This document shows positions 1 to 7,686 of a stretch of 46,123 nucleotides of DNA, in pieces (positions within the stretch are counted from its first letter, which is position 1; each line of letters opens with the position of its first letter). The stretch spans positions 1,019,110 to 1,065,232 of the forward strand of contig CP036272.1 of the NCBI GenBank assembly GCA_007745635.1. Reading direction: 5' to 3'. The notes beneath the pieces are model-generated. The model did no database searches, had not been told where the DNA came from, and worked only from the letters and a program-made list of their open reading frames with translations. Position numbers and translations under genes: made by a program. Source of the stretch: Stieleria bergensis. Lineage in GTDB: Bacteria > Planctomycetota > Planctomycetia > Pirellulales > Pirellulaceae.

Positions 1-130
1 CGAATGGTCCCGTCTGATGACATTTCACCGTGGGGACAGTCCCTGCCAAATGGTCCCTGCCAAATGCGAGCCTGGGTGATTTGCCTGGATTGGTGTGTTT
101 TGGGTGGATAGGGTGATTGGCTTTGTGTTT
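1..130 (+). repeat. 130-bp direct repeat, copy A
   Basis: Bases 1-130 are repeated at 356-485, an offset of 355 bp, with no difference that I can see. The two copies diverge just after CTTTGTGTTT. Copy A begins at the window edge, so the true repeat may extend further left. Confidence 0.9.
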
Positions 131-355
131 TCCTGGGGACAGTCCCCTCTGATTGGTCCGATTGGTCCCCGCTGATCAGTCCCCGCTGATCAGTCCCCGC
201 TGATCAGTCCCCGATGCAGGTGAGCTTGGGTGGAATGCCGAGGCTGGCGCGTTTTGGGCGACTGGGATGTTTGGCTTTGCCTCTTCCAGGGGACTGCCTC
301 TTCCAGGGGACAGTCCCCTCTGAACAAGACATTTTTCGGCGGGGACAGTCCCCGG

Positions 356-485
356 CGAATGGTCCCGTCTGATGACATTTCACCGTGGGGACAGTCCCTG
401 CCAAATGGTCCCTGCCAAATGCGAGCCTGGGTGATTTGCCTGGATTGGTGTGTTTTGGGTGGATAGGGTGATTGGCTTTGTGTTT
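356..485 (+). repeat. 130-bp direct repeat, copy B
   Basis: This is the second copy of the segment at 1-130. Both copies end next to a GGGGACAGTCCCC element (135-147 and 489-501), so the palindromes flank the duplicated block. Confidence 0.9.
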
Positions 486-754
486 CCAGGGGACAGTCCC
501 CTCTGATCTCCCTCTGATCTGTCCCCTCTGATCTGTCCCCTCTGATCTGTGTTTTCCTGGGGACAGTCCCCTCTGATCAAGACATTTTTCGCAGGGGACA
601 GTCCCCGGCGCAGACGATTTTGGGTTGTCCCTTCGCAGGGGACAGTCCCCGGTGCTTGTTGTCCCCGGTGCTTGTTGGGCTGGGAGGCTTGCTGGGTTTG
701 GGGGGGCTGATTGAACGAGGTGCTTGGGCTCGTGTCTCGCAGGGGACGGTCCCC

Positions 755-1178
755 GGTTTCAGTCCCCGGTTTCTTCCGGTTTATTGGTCCCCGGTTTGTT
801 GTGACCGATTGGTGGGATGGGTGCGTGCGGGGTTTGGGTGGAATAATGCGGTTCTGGGGGATTTGAATGCGAGTGGGACGGCCGCCGAGGATTCAACGGC
901 TGTGACACTGTCAGCGGACTATGGGGCACTGTCGCTCTCACTGTTGGTCGGAAGGTTGCCTGCTTTCGATCCCTGTGATCGATGTTTATGCCCGCGAAGA
1001 GACGGTTGCTACCAGTTCGAGCGTTGCGAGTGGGACCCAAAAGTCGCTGGCCTGTGCCTTGGAATCGATCTTGATTCCAAGGCCCGCTGGCTGGGATGCT
1101 GTGCCGCTGGAATGAACGCATGAGCGTTTCGCCCTGTCTTCGCTTGAAGCTGTTTGCCGCTTTCGCACTGATGCTAAC
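755..1178. other. Gene-free stretch upstream of the lptF/G-like gene
   Basis: Open frames here overlap the repeat field or run antisense to one another, and none resembles a known protein. There is no RNA gene and no clear promoter. It ends at the GTG start of the permease at 1179. Confidence 0.5.
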
Positions 1179-2321
1179 GTGACACGAATCGAACGCTATA
1201 TTCTGAGACTCTTCTCGCAAACCTATGTGTTGATCTTCACGTCCATCGCGGCGATCTTCGTGGTGTTCCACGTTTTCTCGAATATCGAAGATCTGAATGA
1301 TCTCGCTGAGCAGAATAACGCCAGCATGATCATGACGATGCTGGAGTGCTATTCTCCCTACATCCTGCTGGTGTTTGATATGACCGGAGCCGTCCTGGCG
1401 CTGATGGCATTCTTATTTACCGTCGGCTGGCTGCACAAAACCAGAGAAATCACCGCCCTGTTGGCTGCAGGGGTCTCGCATGGCCAAATCTTGCGTCCAA
1501 TCATGGTCGGTGGGCTGGCGATACTCTTGCTGCAGATGGCAAACCGAGAAATGCTGTTGCCGCACGTTCGTGATTCGCTGAATCTAAAAAATAAGCACTT
1601 GTCTGGGGATGCCCCAGCACCCGTTCTGCCAAGCTACGATGAGCTGGCGGGAATCTTAGTTGATGGCGCGCAGGTCTTGCCACGCAGCCGAATGATCAAC
1701 CGGCCTGATTTCCAGCTCGAAGGCGACTACGGCGCTTTTGGTGAGCTGCTGCAAGCTGAGGTCGCCCGCTGGGAGCCCGCGAACGAGGATCACGAAGCGG
1801 GTTACCTCCTGAAGCATGTCAGCGTGCCCAAAAAGATCGATCGCCTGCCCAGTGCTTCCATGGCTGATCGGCTGATCTTGATGACGTCAGCGGACCAAGA
1901 CTGGATCGCAGCCGGTGACTGCTTCGTCGCCACTCCGATCGATCCTGAAATCCTGCAAGCCTCGCAATCAACGACAAAGATCAGCGGTAGCTGGGTCCTA
2001 GGCAAGCGACTAAGCAACCCGGCTGTTCACAGCCCGGCTTCAACCCATTTGATGTTCCATGAACGTTTGATTCGCGTGCCTGTGGATTTTGCTTTGTTCC
2101 TCCTGGGGATCCCTTTGGCCGTCAATCGCCGCAACCGGCAAATGATGATGACAATCGGAGCGGCTTTGTGTTTGGTCTTGGCGTTTTTCGTTCTAAAGAC
2201 CGTGGCCACGGGACTGGGGGCCAGCGGGCTCTGGGTTTCACCTGCCTGGGCGGCCTGGATCCCTTTGCTTGCCTTCGGGCCATTAACCTATATGTGGTTC
2301 CGTGAATCCTACTCTCTTTAG
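1179..2321 (+). CDS. LptF/LptG-type (YjgP/YjgQ family) permease
   Basis: This 380-residue membrane protein resembles the LptF/LptG permeases, which join the LptB ATPase to extract lipopolysaccharide from the inner membrane and push it onto the periplasmic bridge. Three membrane segments lie near residues 15-36, 58-85 and 105-120. A polar periplasmic domain of about 170 residues follows, then three more segments near 299-313, 322-345 and 353-372. The family hallmark region HKTREITALLAAGVSHGQI follows TM2. The start is GTG, and no ATG gives the intact first helix. It is followed after 38 bases by a glycosyltransferase on the same strand, so the two may share a transcript. Whether it is LptF or LptG cannot be decided, and the partner is not in the window. 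Confidence 0.85.
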   Translation: MTRIERYILRLFSQTYVLIFTSIAAIFVVFHVFSNIEDLNDLAEQNNASMIMTMLECYSPYILLVFDMTGAVLALMAFLFTVGWLHKTREITALLAAGVSHGQILRPIMVGGLAILLLQMANREMLLPHVRDSLNLKNKHLSGDAPAPVLPSYDELAGILVDGAQVLPRSRMINRPDFQLEGDYGAFGELLQAEVARWEPANEDHEAGYLLKHVSVPKKIDRLPSASMADRLILMTSADQDWIAAGDCFVATPIDPEILQASQSTTKISGSWVLGKRLSNPAVHSPASTHLMFHERLIRVPVDFALFLLGIPLAVNRRNRQMMMTIGAALCLVLAFFVLKTVATGLGASGLWVSPAWAAWIPLLAFGPLTYMWFRESYSL

Positions 2322-2359
2322 TCGTCGAATTGATCGCCTGCAGATCAGGGCATAGCGTG

Positions 2360-3082
2360 ATGGCGACGGTTCAAATCAGCGTGATCATCCCCACGCTAAA
2401 TGAGGGTGCAAACATTGAATCGGCGGTCAAAGCTGCCCGGGCGGCGGGCGCAAGCCAGATCATCGTCAGCGATGGTGGCAGCGATGATGCAACGGTGAGG
2501 CTGGCCGAAAAAGCAGGCGCCCTGGTGGTCCTAGGAACCACTGGTCGAGGCAATCAGCTGCAGCAGGGAGCAGACTTGGCCGATGCTGACCTGCTGCTTT
2601 TCCTGCATGCCGATTGCCGTTTTGAAGCCGACGCCTGGGAGTCTCTTAAGGCGGATTTTCTCAAACACATGACCGAGTCGCCAGCGAAGAAGCCAGCGAA
2701 GCAGCCAGTGCACCACGTCTACTGGGGGGCGTTTGAACAGCGGATCAACGATTCCCGCTGGCGGTTCCGGTTGTTGGAACGCGGCAACGCGCTCCGTATC
2801 CGCTGGCGGGGAATGCCCTTTGGCGATCAAGCGATGTTCGTCGATCGAGTCAGTTTCCAGCAGGTTGGTGGGTTTCCGCAGGTTCCCTTGATGGAGGATG
2901 TGGGGTTATCTCAGCGACTGCGTCGCCGACGCTGGCCCATTCTGCGTCGCGAGGTGGTGATTGTCGACGCGCGGCGTTGGCAAGCCCGTGGCGTGATCAA
3001 GCAAACGCTACGCAACTGGGTGATTCAATTGGCCCATCTTTTGGGTGTCTCTGAATCAACGCTTAGCAGTTGGTATCGTTAA
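2360..3082 (+). CDS. TIGR04283-type family 2 glycosyltransferase
   Basis: This 240-residue GT-A fold enzyme has the PTLNEG nucleotide-sugar motif near residue 9, an SDGGSDDAT stretch that fits the UDP-binding loop, LHADCRF as the metal-binding region, and MEDVGLSQRLRR near the C terminus. This pattern matches the rSAM/selenodomain-associated transferase 2 family (TIGR04283), whose members transfer sugars to small molecules or lipids; the acceptor here is unknown. An upstream in-frame TTG at 2330 would add ten residues, but the ATG at 2360 starts directly before the first strand of the fold and is preferred. A short lysine/proline insertion (AKKPAKQP) encoded by a small direct repeat near 2690 is a likely surface loop. 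Confidence 0.82.
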   Translation: MATVQISVIIPTLNEGANIESAVKAARAAGASQIIVSDGGSDDATVRLAEKAGALVVLGTTGRGNQLQQGADLADADLLLFLHADCRFEADAWESLKADFLKHMTESPAKKPAKQPVHHVYWGAFEQRINDSRWRFRLLERGNALRIRWRGMPFGDQAMFVDRVSFQQVGGFPQVPLMEDVGLSQRLRRRRWPILRREVVIVDARRWQARGVIKQTLRNWVIQLAHLLGVSESTLSSWYR

Positions 3083-3364
3083 GCGTCTGAACTCTGACGG
3101 TCCGCGATCCAGCAAAGTTGCTCAGGGGCCAGCCGCCAGGCAGGAATCGTCTTGCAGCTTGTTGGGACTGTCGTAGAATCAATAGAACGAAGCAAGCGAA
3201 CGTGATTTGAACGAGTTGGCAAATTTATTCTCTCAAATGTCTTTGCAGTTGTTCCTCAATCACCTAGTCTCTGAATCCACTTACCAATGAGAGATGCGTG
3301 GCGGCTGATTAGCCGTGTTCCTTGAACCATCCATTGAAAGCCACTGAATTAAAGAGGAATTGCT
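3083..3364. other. Gene-free intergenic region
   Basis: I see no gene, RNA or clear repeat in these 282 bases. A purine-rich AAAGAGGA at about 3350-3357 is a good ribosome binding site for the small gene that follows. Confidence 0.5.
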
Positions 3365-3550
3365 TTGCTTACCGAAGCCACTGTTGAAGAAATGTTTCGC
3401 AAGATCATTCGCGATGCAAATGGGAGCGAAGAAGTGTTCGAGCGAGCCGAAGATTTGCTCGACGAGGAGCTTCGACCTGAAAGCCCGTTGCGTCATCGTT
3501 TAACGACGGAACTAGAAGAGCTGCGAAAGCTTGCTGTAAAAGAAGACTGA
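3365..3550 (+). CDS. Small acidic helical protein of unknown function
   Basis: A 61-residue protein rich in Glu, Leu and Arg. It is predicted to be almost wholly helical, with no cysteines, membrane segment or signal peptide. The start is TTG, about eight bases behind AAAGAGGA, which is a stronger ribosome binding site than most in this window. A clear intrinsic terminator follows within 60 bases, so it looks like a short monocistronic unit. I do not recognise the family. The good translation signals and own terminator argue that it is a real gene rather than a chance frame. Confidence 0.65.
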   Translation: MLTEATVEEMFRKIIRDANGSEEVFERAEDLLDEELRPESPLRHRLTTELEELRKLAVKED

Positions 3551-3600
3551 TCTTGGTCTGTCGATGGGGCAGGCACACGGGATCAATTTATCATTTCGAA

Positions 3601-3641
3601 TTGGCAACCAGCGGCGTTGATGCCGCTTTCTTTTTTGCCAA
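3601..3641 (+). terminator. Intrinsic terminator of the small gene
   Basis: The stem AGCGGC (3610-3615) pairs with GCCGCT (3622-3627) and is followed by TTCTTTTTT. An outer arm, TTGGCAA (3601-3607), can pair with TTGCCAA (3635-3641), extending the hairpin. Confidence 0.8.
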
Positions 3642-3663
3642 CAAAACAGTTTGATCATTCATG

Positions 3664-3703
3664 CAGAAAGCCGCGACGGAATCCTTTCCGCCGCGGCTTT
3701 CTG
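3664..3703. terminator. Long GC-rich hairpin between convergent genes
   Basis: CAGAAAGCCGCG (3664-3675) pairs perfectly with CGCGGCTTTCTG (3692-3703). The loop contains a second small dyad. Neither strand has a following U-run, so this may be a processing or 3'-end stability structure rather than a classical terminator. Confidence 0.5.
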
Positions 3704-3752
3704 ATTGCACCATGGATGCTTGACTGGTGAGCTTGACTGGGGAAGCCAAGTT

Positions 3753-3774
3753 GCCCGAACAGTTCCGTTCGGGC
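3753..3774 (-). terminator. Hairpin 10 bases after the BBP7 gene
   Basis: GCCCGAAC (3753-3760) and GTTCGGGC (3767-3774) form a perfect 8-bp stem with a 6-base loop. It lies just downstream of the stop of the minus-strand barrel gene. It lacks a U-tract, so termination by it is unproven. Confidence 0.4.
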
Positions 3775-3783
3775 GGTCGCCGG

Positions 3784-4992
3784 TTAGCGATTCAGTTCCA
3801 AGCCAAAGGTTCCGCCGAACAAGAACAGGTCTTGATTCGTGTAGCCACCATTGACCGGCGCGTTGGCAGTGTCACCGCCTCGCCAGACTCCCCACATGTC
3901 GATGACTTGGACCCCGCCGCGAACGAAGATCGCTTTGGTCAGCTGGTAGCCCACTTCACCGCGTACATCGTAGCCAAACATGAACTCGTCGTTGCGAACG
4001 CTGATCGGTGTGGTGGTCGTCGAGAGAAGGCCGCTGACTTCATCTCCTTCGGCGATTGGAGCACCATCGTACAATGTGATCGCTTGCGTGGTCTGGCTGA
4101 TGCTGTCTTGCAAGTTAAGACCGCAGAAGCATCGCAGATCGCTACTGAACTTGAATCGATTGCGGTAGGTGTAGTACCGGCCACCGAACTGTGCCAGCAA
4201 CCCTTCGTTATTAGTGATCGCCTGGCGAGTGGTGACGATTTCACCACCGGAGCCATAGAGGGTTTCGATGGATGAGTCACCGTCGCCAACACCAGTGCCC
4301 GACCAGTCACTTGGAAGGTTTGATGAATCCCAGTCTTGGTCGCTGTTGATGTCGCGAACACGCATCCAGCGGAAACCAAGCCACGGTTCGATGATGCCGC
4401 CTTTACGAAGCGGGGCCATTCGCCAGGTCTTCATCAGTTCGTAGCTGTCAAGCTGAATGTTGTTCAGCATGTCGGTTTCATCAAAGAACCGATAGCTATA
4501 GCCAACGTTGTTGCTGATGCCTGGAACCGCTTCCCAGCCGAAGGGTGGTGCAGGGTTCGTCGCTTCGCCATCGAGCTCGTCTTCATTGAACACGTTGCCA
4601 CGGGTGTGGCGAGTGACGTTCGCTCCGGCGATTTTCTGTTGCACATAGCTGAACAACCAACCGGTGTGCTCCTCGGGAAGCATGAAGCCCATTTCCCAAC
4701 GGTGGCCCCAGCCATCATCGAAAATGAATTCGTTATCTGATTGGGGAACCTCCAGCTCTGGCCGTGAACCATACATGTAGGTCCGGTCATAGCTGGCGAA
4801 CCAACCATTGTTCGGTCGTCGTCGCGGATGAGTTTCCGCAATGTCGATATCGTAAATAGGTTCGAACCAACGGAAGTCGGGATCGAAGTCAAGAGGGTCG
4901 GCAAAGGGAGATTCCTGTGCCTGAACACTGGTCATTCCACACAGAATAACCAGAGAGCCAATTAATTTAGCCGTCAGCGTCCGTACCGACAT
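3784..4992 (-). CDS. BBP7 family outer membrane beta-barrel protein
   Basis: The 402-residue product starts with a signal peptide (MSVRTLTAKLIGSLVILCG, cleavage likely after VQA). It continues with the alternating, aromatic-rich strands and WxxxYD-type turns seen in planctomycete BBP7/DUF1551 barrels: FASYDRTYMYGSRPE near residue 45, a GHRWEMGFMLPEEHTGWLF segment, and a terminal strand ending in LNR. The frame is open upstream to 5082, but the added 30 residues are charged and would bury the signal peptide, so ATG 4992 is chosen. BBP7 proteins are thought to sit in the outer membrane; their cargo or role is unknown. It is transcribed alone, facing the small gene at 3365. Confidence 0.82.
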   Translation of the reverse strand: MSVRTLTAKLIGSLVILCGMTSVQAQESPFADPLDFDPDFRWFEPIYDIDIAETHPRRRPNNGWFASYDRTYMYGSRPELEVPQSDNEFIFDDGWGHRWEMGFMLPEEHTGWLFSYVQQKIAGANVTRHTRGNVFNEDELDGEATNPAPPFGWEAVPGISNNVGYSYRFFDETDMLNNIQLDSYELMKTWRMAPLRKGGIIEPWLGFRWMRVRDINSDQDWDSSNLPSDWSGTGVGDGDSSIETLYGSGGEIVTTRQAITNNEGLLAQFGGRYYTYRNRFKFSSDLRCFCGLNLQDSISQTTQAITLYDGAPIAEGDEVSGLLSTTTTPISVRNDEFMFGYDVRGEVGYQLTKAIFVRGGVQVIDMWGVWRGGDTANAPVNGGYTNQDLFLFGGTFGLELNR

Positions 4993-5083
4993 TGCTGTTC
5001 CACCGTCATATTTGAAGTCGTCGTCTCGGCCGCAGGCTGCTGTTTCCAGCCCCCTAAGTTCTACGGCCACGCCAAGGTGCATG

Positions 5084-5119
5084 CCGAATCTGTTACGCGG
5101 TTTCGCATTACAGATTCGG
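5084..5119. promoter_or_regulatory. Dyad upstream of the BBP7 gene
   Basis: CCGAATCTGT (5084-5093) is the exact inverted complement of ACAGATTCGG (5110-5119), with a 16-base spacer, about 90 bases upstream of the barrel start. A second dyad, CTGTCAAAC / GTTTGACAG, lies at 5197-5205 / 5213-5221. These could be operators or structured leader elements; there is no direct evidence for either. Confidence 0.3.
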
Positions 5120-5302
5120 TCGTGACGGTCTTATCGGACATTCCTCCGGTGATGGCTTAGTTTCTTTGGTAACAGAAATTGCAAAAGTCCGAGAATCTGT
5201 CAAACCGGCACAGTTTGACAGGCCGCCAGCCTCCATCGCGAAGCCAAAATTGATCTCGCGTTCCCACAGCAAGCCTTCGCCGTCAGAGCCTCCAGAGGCG
5301 GT

Positions 5303-5440
5303 GTTTCACGGGTTGGTGTTGAGGCAGCGAGATGATGCTCAGGGTACGAAAACCAGGGGTTTTGATGCGTCTCGGTCAAGCAGCCGATAGGTCAAGCCTG
5401 TGAAACTTCACCCCGGCAGCCGATCACACTCGGGCTTTTT
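5303..5440 (+). ncRNA. Possible structured RNA ending in a terminator-like hairpin
   Basis: Plus-strand sequence with GTTTCACGGG (5303-5312) able to pair with CCTGTGAAAC (5397-5406, one G-U), an AAAACC/GGTTTT hairpin at 5349-5363, and a final hairpin AGCCGA / TCGGGCT (5418-5436, one bulge) followed by TTTTT. It matches none of the standard RNAs I checked by eye (SRP, RNase P, tmRNA, 6S core motifs). It lies in a 480-base gene-free gap. This is speculative. Confidence 0.2.
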
Positions 5441-5474
5441 CATGTCGTGACGAACGGGCAAGTCAACCTCGCCG

Positions 5475-5954
5475 TCACTTTTTACCCAGCGCACGTTTCG
5501 CAGAAAAGAAATCCGTCAAAATGTTCCCACATTGCTCAGCTAGTACACCTTGAGTGACCTGCGAACGATGATTCAAACGCTGATCTTGCAATAATTGGTA
5601 CAGACTATCTGTTGCGCCACCCTTCGGATCGGTCGCTCCATAAACCACCCGAGGAATTCGCGATTGCAAAATTGCACCAGCACACATCACACAGGGTTCC
5701 AGCGTGACATAGAGCGTGGTGTCTTCTAGACGCCAGTCACCGATTGCTGAAGCCGCTTGCGTGATGGCGAGCATCTCGGCATGAGCGGTGGGGTCCTTCA
5801 AGGTTTCCCGGCTATTGTGTGCGGCAGCAATGATCTGTTGCTGATGAAGGATCAGTGCACCAACAGGCACTTCATCTGCAGCAGCCGCTTGCATGGCAAG
5901 CTCATAGGCACGCTGCATATAGTGCTGATCGATATCGATTTGATCCAGAGACAT
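5475..5954 (-). CDS. tadA: tRNA-specific adenosine deaminase TadA
   Basis: The 159-residue enzyme converts adenosine-34 of tRNA-Arg(ACG) to inosine, allowing one tRNA to read CGU, CGC and CGA. The zinc-deaminase motif is intact: H58-A59-E60 (ligand and proton shuttle) and P87-C88-V-M-C91 (two cysteine ligands). Length and both motifs are normal for bacterial TadA. It lies 27 bases after a DUF1080 gene on the same strand and may be co-transcribed, although no functional link is apparent. Confidence 0.95.
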   Translation of the reverse strand: MSLDQIDIDQHYMQRAYELAMQAAAADEVPVGALILHQQQIIAAAHNSRETLKDPTAHAEMLAITQAASAIGDWRLEDTTLYVTLEPCVMCAGAILQSRIPRVVYGATDPKGGATDSLYQLLQDQRLNHRSQVTQGVLAEQCGNILTDFFSAKRALGKK

Positions 5955-5981
5955 GACCTGTCACCCATTCTCGCTAAGCGA

Positions 5982-6878
5982 TTACTGTTCAGACTTCTGA
6001 CGTGCCGCGGCTCGCTTTTCGGCTTGAGTCAATGCACGCCAGTGGATGTTGCGAATGCTTGAATCGCATTCAAAGTTGGCAATTCCCAGCGGGGCGCAGG
6101 GCTCCATTTCAAAGCGGATGTCAAAGGTGTGACCCTCACGAGGCACATCAAACATTTCAATCTCATCGATCCAGACGGTGATTTTCGCGGCGTCCACTCG
6201 CACTCGAGCTTTGTACCAAGTGCCGTTGTCATAGGCCTTGTACGTGGTCGTTTCGTTATCGCTTGCGTCGTAGCCATCGATGCTGCTGATGCCGGTGATC
6301 CCGCCACCCCAGCCACCCATCACCAGGCTGATGTAGTTCTTGCCAATGGGCATGGTCATTGCACAGAGAAAGTCATCGCCGCCATTGCGTCGGCATTCCC
6401 AGCGAATTTCGTAATGGTCACGTGCAAGCTTGGGAGCCTTCTTCGCAGCCTTGATTGCATCAAGAAGCTTGGGATCATTGCTGTCACTGCCAACCGCTTT
6501 ATCGCCTTCAAAACTGCCCAGCCAACGAACACCTGTGATCGGCTGACCGAAATCGAGTTTGACCACGCCGTCCTTGATCTTTACTTCGCCGTCCCCACCG
6601 AACTCGCATTGCTTCCAGTGGTCCTTCAGTGCGATCCACTGCTGCTTGGCGACCGGTTTTGACGTCGGTTTCGCCTGGCTGTTGTTTCCAGGGTCTGCTG
6701 GTGCTTGCGCCCCGGCAGGATGGCTGCCGGCTGAACACAATGTCATCGCGATGGAGATCGCAGCGACCAACAGAGCATGTTGCTTGCCTGCTGTAGCGGG
6801 CAGTCTGGTTCTCAATCCAGGTGCAGCATCAGCTGGTGGGCTAAACGTGTCGTAGATTGAACAAAGAAGACGATGCAT
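5982..6878 (-). CDS. DUF1080 (3-keto-disaccharide hydrolase-like) exported protein
   Basis: A 298-residue protein with a long N-terminal region that contains a hydrophobic export segment at about residues 33-55 (cleavage likely after GAQA). A jelly-roll domain of the DUF1080/LamG-like type follows: WIALKDHWKQCEFGGDGEVK opens the fold and the family-typical HYEIRWECRRNGGDDFLCAM is in the middle. DUF1080 proteins are abundant in planctomycetes and related phyla and are linked to glycoside breakdown in the periplasm or outside the cell. The 32-residue leader before the hydrophobic stretch is longer than usual, so an internal start cannot be excluded, but no better start codon is visible. Confidence 0.8.
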   Translation of the reverse strand: MHRLLCSIYDTFSPPADAAPGLRTRLPATAGKQHALLVAAISIAMTLCSAGSHPAGAQAPADPGNNSQAKPTSKPVAKQQWIALKDHWKQCEFGGDGEVKIKDGVVKLDFGQPITGVRWLGSFEGDKAVGSDSNDPKLLDAIKAAKKAPKLARDHYEIRWECRRNGGDDFLCAMTMPIGKNYISLVMGGWGGGITGISSIDGYDASDNETTTYKAYDNGTWYKARVRVDAAKITVWIDEIEMFDVPREGHTFDIRFEMEPCAPLGIANFECDSSIRNIHWRALTQAEKRAAARQKSEQ

Positions 6879-7044
6879 GACTAAATCCCGACAATCGAAT
6901 CGTTGAAGATGAATGGGCTCTGTTGGTGCAGAGGACGCCTATTAAGATGAAACTGCGGATCGGCAAAAGCAAACGAGTCTGGCGGTGCTCTGACCCGGAA
7001 TCTGTTGCAACTAGTGTATTTTGACACGCCAGACCATCATAGCG

Positions 7045-7608
7045 ATGCGACATATCTTAGACCATAAGCTGTTCAATATTCGGCTGGGATTCATCATTTT
7101 GTGCCTGTACTGGCTGGCGCTGTTCACTGGCACACACTTGCCAGGGGATTCTGTTCCCAGCACCGGCCATCACGACAAGGTTCAGCACTTCCTGGCTTAC
7201 TTCGGATTGGCAGTGCTATGCAGCCTGGTGATTTGGCCGAGCCCCTTCGCAGCCCAGCCATCTCTAGCCCAGCAGAACCAATCGCCTGGCGAGCCAAACC
7301 GCCCGAGCCCGATGAAGTCGCTCCGTCGCTGGTTCCAAGGTTCCCTCTGGCGATCGTCATGGCTGATCAGCGTGGTGTTGATTAGCTATGGTGCGATTGA
7401 TGAAATCACGCAGGCTTTCTCGCCCGGTCGCAGTCCGGAGTGGGGTGATTTTCTGGCCGATGCCTTGGGCGTAATCAGCGGACTTTTAGTTTGTTTCTGC
7501 GTCTGTTCCCTCTGCATTGGCTTGGTGTCCTGCTTTGCCAAGCCGGAACAGAAATGTCAGGGCGACACAGAAAACCGTCAGCCCCCGGCGTCCGTGCCGC
7601 TGGATTAG
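7045..7608 (+). CDS. VanZ-like family membrane protein
   Basis: A 187-residue protein with the VanZ-like layout: TM1 (IILCLYWLALFTGTHLPG), a short HHDKVQHFLAYFGLAVLCSL helix carrying the conserved Asp/His pair, an extra Pro/Ser-rich cytoplasmic loop, then SYGAIDEITQAFSPGRSPEW with the conserved E..Q....R motif, and a last helix before a cysteine-rich tail. VanZ in enterococci gives low-level teicoplanin resistance; chromosomal relatives are mostly of unknown function. The ATG at 7045 is preferred over a TTG at 7021. It converges with the gene ending at 7687. Confidence 0.8.
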   Translation: MRHILDHKLFNIRLGFIILCLYWLALFTGTHLPGDSVPSTGHHDKVQHFLAYFGLAVLCSLVIWPSPFAAQPSLAQQNQSPGEPNRPSPMKSLRRWFQGSLWRSSWLISVVLISYGAIDEITQAFSPGRSPEWGDFLADALGVISGLLVCFCVCSLCIGLVSCFAKPEQKCQGDTENRQPPASVPLD

Positions 7609-7686
7609 CCGGAGATCAAAGGCAACGCATGCTTGGGGATCGGAGGGCCGAGACGCGTCATCTGGAACCGATTGGTCATCCAGAAC

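Larger units (their letters stand above)
1..754. repeat. Field of GGGGAC(A/G)GTCCCC near-palindromes
   Basis: This gene-free stretch is saturated with the 13-mer GGGGACAGTCCCC or a one-base variant. Copies lie at 135-147, 306-318, 341-353, 489-501, 559-571, 594-606, 638-650 and, with G in the centre, 742-754. Truncated copies lie near 32, 289 and 387. Recurrent flanks are CTCTGATC, AGACATTTTTCG and CCGGCG, and a CTGATCAGTCCCCG unit is tandemly repeated at about 171-213. Each copy can pair GGGGAC with GTCCCC around a single central base. The look is that of REP-like extragenic palindromes. No REP-associated transposase lies in the window, so that assignment is an inference. Confidence 0.85.

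Noticed and set aside
620..1123. 167-codon plus-strand frame in the repeat field
   Set aside because: It runs through the palindromes, has no recognisable domain and is matched by equally long frames on the other strand.
3727..4275. 182-codon plus-strand frame over the BBP7 gene
   Set aside because: It is the complement of the well-supported barrel gene and shows no domain.
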